Positions 27,809-35,336 of a stretch of 64,000 nucleotides of DNA are shown piece after piece. Source of the DNA: an uncultured Elusimicrobia bacterium (GTDB taxonomy: Bacteria; Elusimicrobiota; Elusimicrobia; Elusimicrobiales; UBA9959). The notes under the pieces were generated by a model. It saw only the letters and a list, made by a program, of their open reading frames with translations, had not been told where the DNA came from and did not search any database. Position 1 is the stretch's first letter. Each line of letters opens with the position of its first letter. A program made the position numbers and the translations under genes. Where the stretch lies: the NCBI GenBank assembly GCA_903879915.1, contig CAIRNJ010000077.1, forward strand, positions 1 through 64,000. Direction: 5' to 3'.

Positions 27809-29251
27809 ATGGGATGTACCGGAATTTCATCGGGAAAACATGCGGAAACGCCTGTTTTGATCCTGGGAGCCGGGCCCTCGGGCCTGGCCGCGGCTTGTGA
27901 ATTCAATAAAACAGCTGCTGCTTTCCTGATCATAGAAAAAGACCCGGAGGTCGGAGGTCTTTCCCGGACCCTCTCTTACGGCGATTTTAAGACCGATATC
28001 GGCCCGCACCGGTTCTTCAGCAAAAATAAATATTTATACGAGCTTATAGCGGCCCTGCTGGGAAAGCATTGGATAAAAGTGGCCCGGCGGACAAGGTTCC
28101 ATGTTAAAGGCAGGTATCTGCTTTATCCCGTGGAGTTGAAGAACGCCCTGCTGGGTATCGGGCTGGTGTCCGGGCTCAGGATGCTTGCGGGCTATTCCTA
28201 TCAGCGGCTGAAAAGCCTGTTCATAAGAACGGAGCCGCGGTCTTTCGAGGAAAAGGTCGTTTCGGATTTCGGCAGGGCGCTGGCGGAGCTGAACATACTT
28301 AATTACACGGAAAAGATCTGGGGCATGCCGTGCTCAGAGATATCCCCGGACTGGGCAACGCAGAGAATAAAAGATCTTTCTTTGATGGGGATCTTGAAAA
28401 AAATGTTTTTTGAAGACAAACAGCACCCCAAAACCCTTGCGGACCAGTTCTACTATCCCGATTCCGGTTCCGGTTTAATATATGAAAGCATGCAGGCGCG
28501 CCTTGGAATGAATACGGCCGGAGAACTGAAGCTGAACACCTGTCCCCTGGAGATAACGCATGACGGGAAGGATATCCTGGGAGTTGTTTTAAAAGATCCG
28601 GACGGGGAGCGCTTGGAAGTAAGCCCGCGGGACGTTATTTCCTCCATACCAATAACAGAATTAATTTCATTGTTAAATCCCGCACCCGACGGCAAAGTGC
28701 TGGAAGCGTGCCGCAGGCTGCGCTTCAGGTCTCACGTCTCCCTGTTCGTAACTATTAACAAAAGATCGGTTTTTCAGGATCAGTGGATATATTTTCCGGA
28801 CAAAGAAACGCCTTTTTGCAGGGTAATGGAGCCCAGGAACTTCCACCCGGGATTAGCTCCGGCCGGAAAGACCTCCCTGCTGATAGAATTTTTCTGCTGG
28901 CATGGCGACGAGATCTGGAGCGCAAGCAAGGAGCACCTGCTGAGGCTCAGCCTTGCTCACCTGAAGACAGCGGGTCTTTTGGCCGAAGAGGAGATCTCCG
29001 GTTCGTTCGTACACAGGGAAAAATACGCCTACCCCGTTTACGACCTCGGGTATAAAGAGAATTTACGCGTCGTAAAAGATTATTTCAGGAAGTTCAAACA
29101 CCTGCAGCTGATCGGCCGGGCCGGCAGCTTTAAATATAACAATCAGGACCACGCTATTGAAATGGGTATTTTAGCCGCGCGGAACGTGATAGAAAATAAA
29201 TATGTCAGCCTTGACGATGTCGGTTCTGAACAGGAATACTTTGAACCTTAA
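27809..29251 (+). CDS. FAD-dependent NAD(P)-binding oxidoreductase (amine oxidase/UDP-galactopyranose mutase-like fold)
   Basis: A 480-residue cytoplasmic flavoprotein. The dinucleotide fold reads PVLILGAGPSGLAAACEF near residue 15, followed by the second FAD motif EKDPEVGGLSRTL and DIGPHRFFS. The C-terminal FAD contact lies in IGRAGSFKYNNQDHAIEMG. This pattern is that of the protoporphyrinogen oxidase/UDP-galactopyranose mutase-like proteins commonly found in polysaccharide loci, where they modify sugar or isoprenoid intermediates. The start is the ATG at 27809; a TTG at 27791 would overlap the -10 element. Divergent from the GT-C glycosyltransferase gene, which supports a role in glycan metabolism; substrate unknown. 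Confidence 0.75.
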   Translation: MGCTGISSGKHAETPVLILGAGPSGLAAACEFNKTAAAFLIIEKDPEVGGLSRTLSYGDFKTDIGPHRFFSKNKYLYELIAALLGKHWIKVARRTRFHVKGRYLLYPVELKNALLGIGLVSGLRMLAGYSYQRLKSLFIRTEPRSFEEKVVSDFGRALAELNILNYTEKIWGMPCSEISPDWATQRIKDLSLMGILKKMFFEDKQHPKTLADQFYYPDSGSGLIYESMQARLGMNTAGELKLNTCPLEITHDGKDILGVVLKDPDGERLEVSPRDVISSIPITELISLLNPAPDGKVLEACRRLRFRSHVSLFVTINKRSVFQDQWIYFPDKETPFCRVMEPRNFHPGLAPAGKTSLLIEFFCWHGDEIWSASKEHLLRLSLAHLKTAGLLAEEEISGSFVHREKYAYPVYDLGYKENLRVVKDYFRKFKHLQLIGRAGSFKYNNQDHAIEMGILAARNVIENKYVSLDDVGSEQEYFEP

Positions 29252-29279
29252 AGTTTTATGCCATCTTCCCGTGCGGCGG

Positions 29280-29642
29280 CTACATGTTCTGCACGAACTG
29301 CACCTTGTAGCCATCGGGGTCTTTAATATAAAAGAACTTGATGTGCGGGTTGGGCATAAAAGGCCCGCTATCTAACGCAACCCCCTTTTCCTTCAGGAAC
29401 CTGATAGTCTCGTCAGCGGACTTTATCTCAAACCCGAAAGAAACGCTTTCCGCGCCGTCCGTAACCTTATGTCCGGCCCCGCAGATAAGCTCCACCTTGG
29501 TCTCCCCCTCACCCAGAAAGCAGATCTCCAGCCCCGGCCCTGCCGCGAACCGCCGGTTTACGGGCAGCCCCACTATATCCCGGTAGAACGCCACGGACCT
29601 TTCCATCTCCGCTACCGACAAAGTGCACCAGCAGAATTTCAT
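29280..29642 (-). CDS. VOC-superfamily (glyoxalase-like) protein
   Basis: A 120-residue protein with the paired beta-alpha-beta-beta-beta modules of the vicinal oxygen chelate fold: MERSVAFYRDIVGLPVNRRF in the first half and the typical FFYIKDPDGYKVQFVQ ending. Of the usual metal ligands, the first His is replaced (FCWCTLSV in place of HxxLxV) and the last Glu is Gln (KVQF in place of xIEL), so glyoxalase I activity is doubtful. A strong AAGGAGATC site precedes the ATG. It converges on the FAD oxidoreductase gene with a 28-nt gap and appears to be a single-gene unit. Confidence 0.8.
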   Translation of the reverse strand: MKFCWCTLSVAEMERSVAFYRDIVGLPVNRRFAAGPGLEICFLGEGETKVELICGAGHKVTDGAESVSFGFEIKSADETIRFLKEKGVALDSGPFMPNPHIKFFYIKDPDGYKVQFVQNM

Positions 29643-29749
29643 GTTTGATCTCCTTTCAACCCTTACCTGCTCATTTCAGCTCCGCCGCTTTCTATCGGCT
29701 TGATAACTGCCTCGGCCGCCTCCCCGGCGGTGTCTATGCCGGGCGCGGC

Positions 29750-29900
29750 GGAGCTTTTTAAAATTGCGGGAAACTGCCCCGGCTTTTGGTATTATAATAA
29801 ATTGACGGAAGGGGAACTTTTTCCGAAAAATTTTCAGGTTAGAAAATAGCGGAACAAGGAAAGAACTTGCGATAACAGGCCTTATGTTCGCCGCGGATCA
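29750..29900 (+). repeat. Dispersed repeat family B, copy 3
   Basis: Most complete copy: AAACTGCCCCGG, then CTTTTGGTATTATAATAAAT (promoter-like), TTGACGGAAGGGGAAC, AAAAATTTTCAGG, GCGGAACAAGGAAAGAACTT and the right end CTTATGTTCGCCGCGGATCA. It ends 3 nt before the start codon of the esterase gene and so supplies that gene's whole 5' region. The 29643-29903 gap holds nothing else recognisable. Confidence 0.82.
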
Positions 29901-29903
29901 GAT

Positions 29904-30854
29904 ATGAGATTCATCCTGTTCCTTTTAGCCGCTTTGCTCTGCAACAAGTCCTACTCCGGGGAAACCTCCGGCAGTCTTAAGCTTTTTACGCTGAAAACAG
30001 GCGGCTATACCCGCGTCTACAGGGTTTACTCCCCGCAAAATACGGATAAAGCCGGGAAATACCCGCTGCTCGTTATCCTTCACGGCGGAGGCGGCACGGG
30101 CAAAGGGATGCCAAGGCTTACCCGGGGCGGCTTTGAGAAACTTGCCGACAAGAACGGGGCCTTGCTGGCCTACCCCGACGGGATAGACAAGAACTGGAAC
30201 GATTACCGCGCCGATAAAAGCCGCAAGGCTCAGCGGGAGAATATCGACGACGTCGCTTTCATCTCCGCGATGCTGGACGAGATCGCCAAAGGCTATCCGG
30301 TCGACGCCTCAAGGGTTTACGCCGCCGGCATTTCAAACGGCGCGATGATGAGCTATACGCTGGCCTGCCGCGCGGCGGACCGCTTCGCGGCCGCAGCGCC
30401 GGTGGCCGGGGCCATGCCGGAGAACCTGGCCGCGGCCTGCGCTCCTTCCAGGCCGGTGCCCGTCCTGATACTGAATGGGACGAAGGACAGCCTGGTGCAC
30501 TGGGAGGGCGGCTTTGTTACCGGGCCCTTCGGAAAGAAAAAGCTGGGAAGGACCATCTCCGTTGAGAAAAGCCGCGACTTCTGGCTTGAAAAGAATTCCT
30601 GCAAGGCCGCCAAGGAAGTGACGAAACTCGACTCTGACCCGGAGGACGGGACTTCCGTAACCCGCGAGGCCTACTCTTCCTGCTCCGGCGGCAGCGCCGT
30701 GGAATTCATCCGGATAGACGGCGGCGGCCATACCTGGCCCGGCGGGACGCAGTATCTTCCCGAATTTGTGATAGGTAAAACTTCCCGGGAGCTGGACGCA
30801 AATACGGAGATCTGGAACTTCTTCATGAAGCATCCTATGCCGCCTAAACCCTGA
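29904..30854 (+). CDS. Secreted LpqC/PHB-depolymerase-like esterase
   Basis: A 316-residue exported alpha/beta hydrolase. The signal peptide is MRFILFLLAALLCNKSYSGE. The oxyanion region is VILHGGGGTGKG, the nucleophile Ser sits in AAGISNGAMMSY, the acid Asp in LNGTKDSLVHW and the His in GGGHTWPGG, in the order and context of the LpqC/polyhydroxybutyrate depolymerase (CE1-like) family. Possible substrates are polyesters or feruloyl- or acetyl-esters of polysaccharides; sequence alone does not decide. Its start codon follows repeat B3 by 3 nt, and no Shine-Dalgarno sequence is visible. Confidence 0.87.
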   Translation: MRFILFLLAALLCNKSYSGETSGSLKLFTLKTGGYTRVYRVYSPQNTDKAGKYPLLVILHGGGGTGKGMPRLTRGGFEKLADKNGALLAYPDGIDKNWNDYRADKSRKAQRENIDDVAFISAMLDEIAKGYPVDASRVYAAGISNGAMMSYTLACRAADRFAAAAPVAGAMPENLAAACAPSRPVPVLILNGTKDSLVHWEGGFVTGPFGKKKLGRTISVEKSRDFWLEKNSCKAAKEVTKLDSDPEDGTSVTREAYSSCSGGSAVEFIRIDGGGHTWPGGTQYLPEFVIGKTSRELDANTEIWNFFMKHPMPPKP

Positions 30855-30920
30855 AGGGCCGGTCGCGGTTATCCTCAGCGACAAAGAACTTGTACGGCTC
30901 TTAACCCGCCTGGGAGCCGG

Positions 30921-31787
30921 TCAAAAATCGCGGATCTTCGTGATCTTTCCCTCTACAAGATACAGCGCCGACCTGTCGGTCTTCTCTTCGATGGCGTAGG
31001 TAGCCGCGGTGTCGTTGTTGACCTGCATCACGGGATAAAAATTATTGAATTCCGCCCCGTCCGCCCTCACCATCGTCCGGCACTGCAGTACCCGTTTACC
31101 CGTAGCGGCCAGTTCGTCGCCGTACTCCTGCATTCTCGCGCAGAATTCCTGCGGCAGCAGTTCCCGTCGCGGATATTGCAGCAGCGCGCCGGCCATGGGG
31201 GACTTATAAACGCCCTTTTTGACCTCTTTGACTATCTTCACGCGGGCCAGCGCCTTTAACGCTTTTTCCGCGGCCGCTTCTGTCAGCTGCAGCCTGGCCG
31301 CGAACTCCTTTTTCGGCCAGGCGCCCGTGTCATTCGTTATCGCGTGAAAGCATAAATGGTTGTCCTGGTTGGCGAAGATGGCTTCCATCTGCGCCATAGA
31401 GAGATGGATCTTTGTGTTGGTCATAGCCTTTTTCATGGCGTTCTGCATAGGCGACAATCCCTGGGCGCCCTGCTTCGCCGCCAGAAGCGGCTTGAACAGC
31501 TCCTTGAAGTGTTCCGGGCCCGCCATGGTTTCCAGCCAGGCGGAAACGAAGGTGTTCGCTTCCGCGCTTTTCAGGAACAGGTGCAGCGCCCACAGGAAAG
31601 TGCCCAGCCTTTCCAGCCCCGGCAGGCTTCTGCCCTGCTCGATCATGAGGTAATTCCTGTAAGAGATCTTAAGCACGCCGTTCCCGCCGTTGTCATGATA
31701 GAACCTGTAGGCGGTGGGAAAACCGGCTTCTTTCCTTAATTGGACCAGCAGTTTTGAAAATGGGGTCGTCATAGTGATGCGGCGCAT
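30921..31787 (-). CDS. Putative HTH DNA-binding regulator
   Basis: A 288-residue cytoplasmic protein. The N-terminal 70 residues (FSKLLVQLRKEAG, then ISYRNYLMIEQGRSLPGL and RLGTFLWALHLFL) resemble an XRE-type helix-turn-helix. The middle is helical and Met/Ala-rich, and residues 165-205 (LQLTEAAAEKALKALARVK, IVKEVKKGVYKS) look like a winged helix. I cannot name the family with confidence. Two starts are possible: MRRITM at 31787, with AAGGAG touching the ATG, or the ATG at 31772. It is divergent from the exported protein at 31952, and a relic of a second copy lies beside the 24487 gene, so it is a candidate regulator of the leader A genes. Confidence 0.65.
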   Translation of the reverse strand: MRRITMTTPFSKLLVQLRKEAGFPTAYRFYHDNGGNGVLKISYRNYLMIEQGRSLPGLERLGTFLWALHLFLKSAEANTFVSAWLETMAGPEHFKELFKPLLAAKQGAQGLSPMQNAMKKAMTNTKIHLSMAQMEAIFANQDNHLCFHAITNDTGAWPKKEFAARLQLTEAAAEKALKALARVKIVKEVKKGVYKSPMAGALLQYPRRELLPQEFCARMQEYGDELAATGKRVLQCRTMVRADGAEFNNFYPVMQVNNDTAATYAIEEKTDRSALYLVEGKITKIRDF

Positions 31788-31951
31788 CTCCTTTTTGCAT
31801 AGTTTAATGATAATGCCGGTCGTAAGTCAACGAGGCAAAACGCGTGAGCAGTAAAACAAGCGGTCCGTGGGGCCTCCGCCTCAGGCGATGGCCGCGGGGT
31901 TGCGCTAGACTATACCTATCGGGAACGACGACGGTAGAAAGGAGAAAACAT
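31770..31951 (+). repeat. Leader repeat family A, copy 2
   Basis: Shared upstream region between the divergent HTH gene and the exported protein at 31952. Same blocks as copies 1 and 3: CATAGTGATGCGGCGCATC, CGTAAGTCAACGAGGCAAAA, then GTGAGC at 31844 opening a small frame (MSSKTSGPWGLRLRR). Its left end is the first codons of the HTH gene. The block ends with AGAAAGGAGAAAACAT before the start codon. Confidence 0.82.
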
Positions 31952-32767
31952 ATGATAAAAATAGTCGCAATAGCGTTGCTCGCGGCGGTCACGCCGGTAA
32001 AAGCGGCGGAACCGGCCAGTTTCGAATCCTTATACAAGGCGCCGGCCTTTAAAGCGAGCATGGAAGTGCCCGCCCCGCCGGCGCCGAAAGCAGTGATCTA
32101 CCGGTTCGAGTCCATCGCGGGCTGTCAGGTAGTAAATAATCTCTTCATAATGCAGCCCGCCATGAAGGACGCGCTGGGCATGCTCAGGCACTGTTCCGAC
32201 GGCCTCAAAGACGCTTTCGGGGTGCCGGTAACCTTCACCGCGGCGGATATCAACGGTGCCGCCGGGATAGAGATAGGCGTGGGGAATTCTGCCGCGGCCC
32301 TGGCGACGGTAAAGGAAGGGGTCACCCGAAAGGCCGGGCGCTTCTTTGGCTACCCGGTAAAGATCAGAAAGCTCGGGGGCGCGGCCGCGCCCAAAGGCGT
32401 CTTCGCCGGCAAATCCCGGCTGGACTGCGATATCCGGGTGGCTGGCCGCAGCAATACCGTCAGTTTCGCGGTGGCCGGGCTGGGCCGGCCTGGCGCGGGA
32501 TTGGTTTCGCTGAACCCCGGTGACGATTACGCTCCCATAATCGAGGGCAAGGATAACCACGACATCAGGTCAATGAACGACCAGGGCGGGGAACTGCGCG
32601 CCGATGAAAACACGCTGGTCCTTGTCGGGGACGGGGACGGCTGCACCTACGTCGAACTGGTGCTTTATAAAAACTCCGGCTACACCCGCGGCTGGGCGTC
32701 GGAATCCGGCAGCGAGACGCCTAACTGGTACACCTCGGAAGTGGTTTGCAGCGTCAAAGCTTTGTGA
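31952..32767 (+). CDS. Exported protein of unknown function
   Basis: A 271-residue protein with a signal peptide (MIKIVAIALLAAVTPVKAAE) behind AAAGGAG. The mature region begins with a Pro/Ala linker and has a cysteine-containing core (SIAGCQVVNNLF; RHCSDGLKDAF; SRLDCDIRV; GDGDGCTYVELVLY; EVVCSVKAL), suggesting disulfide bonds. The ending ELVLYKNSGYTRGW shows a beta-rich fold. No catalytic motif is recognised. The frame is open further upstream to a GTG at 31844, within the leader. It is the partner of the divergent HTH gene and has leader A2. Confidence 0.75.
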   Translation: MIKIVAIALLAAVTPVKAAEPASFESLYKAPAFKASMEVPAPPAPKAVIYRFESIAGCQVVNNLFIMQPAMKDALGMLRHCSDGLKDAFGVPVTFTAADINGAAGIEIGVGNSAAALATVKEGVTRKAGRFFGYPVKIRKLGGAAAPKGVFAGKSRLDCDIRVAGRSNTVSFAVAGLGRPGAGLVSLNPGDDYAPIIEGKDNHDIRSMNDQGGELRADENTLVLVGDGDGCTYVELVLYKNSGYTRGWASESGSETPNWYTSEVVCSVKAL

Positions 32768-32779
32768 AGCGGCTGGCGT

Positions 32780-32798
32780 GCCGGCGCTTAGCGCCGGC
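32780..32798. other. Perfect palindrome between exported-protein genes
   Basis: GCCGGCGC and GCGCCGGC are separated by TTA, 13 nt after the stop codon of the 31952 gene. There is no T-run, so it could be a weak terminator or a transcript-stabilising hairpin. Confidence 0.4.
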
Positions 32799-32836
32799 GC
32801 GCCGGGTCTGGAAGAACGGCGGTTTCAGGGACGGAA

Positions 32837-32878
32837 GTAATGAAACGAAACGGTCGGCGAAAGACAAGGAGATAAAAA
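32837..32878 (+). repeat. Partial leader A copy (right end only)
   Basis: TGAAACGAAACGGTCGGCGA and AAGACAAGGAGATAAAAAATG match the right end of leader A3 (GGAAACGAACCAGGCGGCGA, AGGACAAGGAGATAAAACAATG). The similarity continues into the signal peptides of the two genes, so the copied block included the start of the coding region. Confidence 0.7.
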
Positions 32879-33934
32879 ATGAAGGATCTTTTAACGATAG
32901 TTGTTCTTGCGGTGATGGCGCTGGCGTGTTATTGCCGGCCGGCTTTATCACAGACCGTGGCTTTTGACGCGCTCGGCGGAGATATCAGGACGCTGGTGAA
33001 CGATTTGAAAGACACGGAGCGCCCTGTTCATGGACAGGGCATTCCCCGGCCTGGTCATCCCCAGCCTGGTTTCCCGCAGCAGCCCGGCCATCCTCAGCCC
33101 GGCAACCCCGGCCACAATCAACCGGGGTTTCCTCAGGGCCCCGGTCATAACCAGCCTGGACATTCCGGCTATCCTCAGACCGGCAACCCCGGCCATCCCG
33201 GCCACCCGCCCATTTACTACCCCTCCACCCCGGACGCGGATGATAATTGCGTGACTTGGAAGTTCACCGCCCAGACCCCCGACACCCGCACGGAGAAAGT
33301 GACGGGGAGCAGGAAGGATTGTTATCTGGGTGCGGACCTGCAGTACTACTGCAGCGACTCGAGCGCTCCTTTCAGCCGCAAGATAACGGTGAATATCGGC
33401 GAGCGCAAATTGGAAGCGTGGGAAGAAGAATCTCTCAAGGTCTGCCTCGATTCTCCGTCATCCCCGACCCTGCGCCTGGGAGGCATGCTCTACGAATACG
33501 CCGTGGCGTCCAGGAACAGCAACGGTTTCCTGGGTGCGAATGCGGCCACTACGTTCACTTTGACCCCCGGGGCCAAAAAGCCGTCCGCCCCGGACTCTCG
33601 GGAGATTTCCGTGGGGTTCGTGGTCGCCGCCGACGGCGGGGTCTATCTGACGCTCAACGATGCCCGCGCGGATCATTTCAAGGGCGAGAAGATCTCCATA
33701 AAGGCCGAAGGGATGAAACTGGACATCGACCACACTCTGCCGGTGGACCAGATGATCAACTCGTTCGTAAACTTCAAAGTGTCCGGTTCTTTCGAAGTGG
33801 GGTCTTCCTACATCCTTAAATTGATGGATACCCCGAAGCCGGGCAAGTACGTGGTGACCGTCACCTTCAGCCGCAACGGCCCCCTGTCCAACGGGGCAAG
33901 CGCCGAAGTGATGGAGACGTTCGACCTTAAGTAA
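32879..33934 (+). CDS. Exported protein with Pro/Gly/His-rich repeat region
   Basis: A 351-residue exported protein. The signal peptide MKDLLTIVVLAVMALACYCR is almost identical to that of the 34148 gene. Residues 48-118 are a low-complexity Pro/Gly/His/Gln stretch made of imperfect PGHPQPGFPQ / PGHNQPGFPQG / NPGHPGHPP units, probably an extended and possibly metal-binding linker. The C-terminal 230 residues hold four cysteines near their start (DNCVTW, KDCYLGADLQYYCS, KVCLDSP) and a beta-rich region ending in GKYVVTVTFSRNG, which suggests an Ig-like or similar sandwich fold. No known family is recognised. Confidence 0.78.
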   Translation: MKDLLTIVVLAVMALACYCRPALSQTVAFDALGGDIRTLVNDLKDTERPVHGQGIPRPGHPQPGFPQQPGHPQPGNPGHNQPGFPQGPGHNQPGHSGYPQTGNPGHPGHPPIYYPSTPDADDNCVTWKFTAQTPDTRTEKVTGSRKDCYLGADLQYYCSDSSAPFSRKITVNIGERKLEAWEEESLKVCLDSPSSPTLRLGGMLYEYAVASRNSNGFLGANAATTFTLTPGAKKPSAPDSREISVGFVVAADGGVYLTLNDARADHFKGEKISIKAEGMKLDIDHTLPVDQMINSFVNFKVSGSFEVGSSYILKLMDTPKPGKYVVTVTFSRNGPLSNGASAEVMETFDLK

Positions 33935-33956
33935 CGGTTCCGGGGGGCGGAAGTCT

Positions 33957-34147
33957 CATGGTGATGCGGCGCGTCTTTAATTAGGGTGCTTTAGCGCCCG
34001 CGGTAATCGTAAGCCAAGCAGGTAGAATGCGTGAGCACTAAAACAGGCGGCCCGTGGGTCAGGCGCCTCAGGTTAAACCTAAAGCGGAGAGCTATCCTAT
34101 ACATGCAGGGAAACGAACCAGGCGGCGAAGGACAAGGAGATAAAACA
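33957..34147 (+). repeat. Leader repeat family A, copy 3
   Basis: Starts CATGGTGATGCGGCGCGTC, contains CGTAAGCCAAGCAGGTAGAA, GTGAGC at 34031 (small frame MSTKTGGPWVRRLRL), GGAGAGCTATCCTATACATG and the ribosome site GACAAGGAGATAAAACA. On the reverse strand the first bases still encode RRITM as in the HTH gene start, then the similarity ends. Confidence 0.82.
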
Positions 34148-34771
34148 ATGAAAGATCTTATAAAGATAGTTGTTCTGGCGGTGATGGCCGGCGCGGCGCC
34201 CGCGGCGGCGGAAAACCCGGGCACCGGCGCTTTTGCGGCCCTGCAGCTGTCCGCCGGCGGGATGGACATTGTTATGCCGGAAGCCAAGGCCTCCCGCGTG
34301 CCTGACCCCCAAGGAACACTTAAAAAATCGTTCGACGAGGGTTCCAAGCCGGAGCTAGCCGGCATCATCGGCGGCATGGCCGGCAGGGCCGTATACGACT
34401 TCGATCCCGCCGTTGCCGCGGGAGTCCTTTTGGCCTGTGCAACGGAAAACAACGGGCCGCTGCTGGGCACTTCCGCAAGATGTGCTTTTCGCGGCGGCGG
34501 AAGGACCCGGCCCGACGCGTTCGACGTTCTCACCTATGAAGACGTCCAGTACACCATTGAGATGCTGAACTCTAATACGGTTTACAGGGTGACGGAAGGC
34601 CCGAACGAGATGCTCCTGCGCAAAGTAAGCGGGAACAGCGTATTCACCATCTACCTGCGGAAGAACGGCGGTTTTTTTGTAGCGAGGCACACCTTTATGG
34701 ATGCTGACGGAAAAGAGATCGCCGCGCCCGCCTACTCATATTACTTCAAGAAGGTCCTGGACCTTAAATAG
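34148..34771 (+). CDS. Exported protein of unknown function
   Basis: A 207-residue protein. The signal peptide MKDLIKIVVLAVMAGAAPAA is a near copy of that of the 32879 gene, but the mature parts are unrelated, so the signal peptide and leader have been shuffled as a unit. The mature protein shows AGIIGGMAGRAVYDFDPAVA, two cysteines (LLACATEN; ARCAFRGG), then YEDVQYTIEMLNSNTVYRV and YLRKNGGFFVARHTF, a beta-rich pattern. No family is recognised. The start is set by GGAGATAAAACA; the frame is open back to the GTG at 34031. A strong terminator follows. Confidence 0.75.
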   Translation: MKDLIKIVVLAVMAGAAPAAAENPGTGAFAALQLSAGGMDIVMPEAKASRVPDPQGTLKKSFDEGSKPELAGIIGGMAGRAVYDFDPAVAAGVLLACATENNGPLLGTSARCAFRGGGRTRPDAFDVLTYEDVQYTIEMLNSNTVYRVTEGPNEMLLRKVSGNSVFTIYLRKNGGFFVARHTFMDADGKEIAAPAYSYYFKKVLDLK

Positions 34772-34793
34772 ACCGGCGGCGCTGTATAGAACG

Positions 34794-34823
34794 GGGGCCG
34801 GGCGAAAGCCCGGTCCCTTTTTT
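34794..34823 (+). terminator. Terminator of the 34148 gene
   Basis: Stem GGGGCCGGGC / GCCCGGTCCC (one G-T pair) with the tetraloop GAAA, followed by six T. Confidence 0.9.
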
Positions 34824-34999
34824 GCGCCGACAGGCCCGGGAAAGCGGCCGGGTTTCGTGGCGGCTTCTATCTTGTCCGGCGCTCCGCGGAAATTTTTCCC
34901 AAGCAAGGCAAAAAAGACTACAATTGCTTATGCTTTTCAACCGCAGGAATGCGCTGCTCGGCGTGATAGTGATGGCCTTAGATTATTTCAGGGGGCAAA

Positions 35000-35335
35000 A
35001 TGACCGGCTATAAACATCCGTGCAAATATTGCGGCGAACTGGTTCCGCCGGACGCGGGCGCGTGCCCCGCCTGCGGCAAAGTGAACCCCGACGGGGATTT
35101 CCGCTGCCCCAAGTGCCGCGCCCCGGTAAAGGAAGGCTGGAAAGCCTGCGCGGGCTGCGGCTTCAAGCTTGAGATAAATTGCCCTAAATGCGCGGGACCG
35201 GTTTTTTTCGGGGACTATTGTTCCAAGTGCGGGGCGCGCTTGACCGTGGTCTGTCACAATAAGGGCTGCGGGGAAGAACAGCCGCCGGTTTCGGAGACCT
35301 GCCGCAAATGCGGAAAAAAACTCGGAGGAAAATAG
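35000..35335 (+). CDS. Small multi-zinc-ribbon protein
   Basis: A 111-residue cytoplasmic protein with no signal peptide, made almost entirely of CxxC knuckles: CKYCGE, CPACGK, CPKCRAP, CAGCGF, CPKCAGP, CSKCGA, CHNKGC and CRKCGK, enough for four zinc ribbons of the double-zinc-ribbon (DZR) kind. Such proteins act as adaptors in protein or nucleic-acid binding; the function here is unknown. A TCAGGGGG site precedes the ATG. The next gene, another zinc-ribbon protein, starts one base after its stop codon, so the two are co-translated. Confidence 0.8.
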   Translation: MTGYKHPCKYCGELVPPDAGACPACGKVNPDGDFRCPKCRAPVKEGWKACAGCGFKLEINCPKCAGPVFFGDYCSKCGARLTVVCHNKGCGEEQPPVSETCRKCGKKLGGK

Positions 35336-35336
35336 C

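Noticed and set aside
30333-30884. A 183-residue minus-strand frame opposite the esterase
   Set aside because: Antisense to a gene with a full catalytic triad; no independent support.
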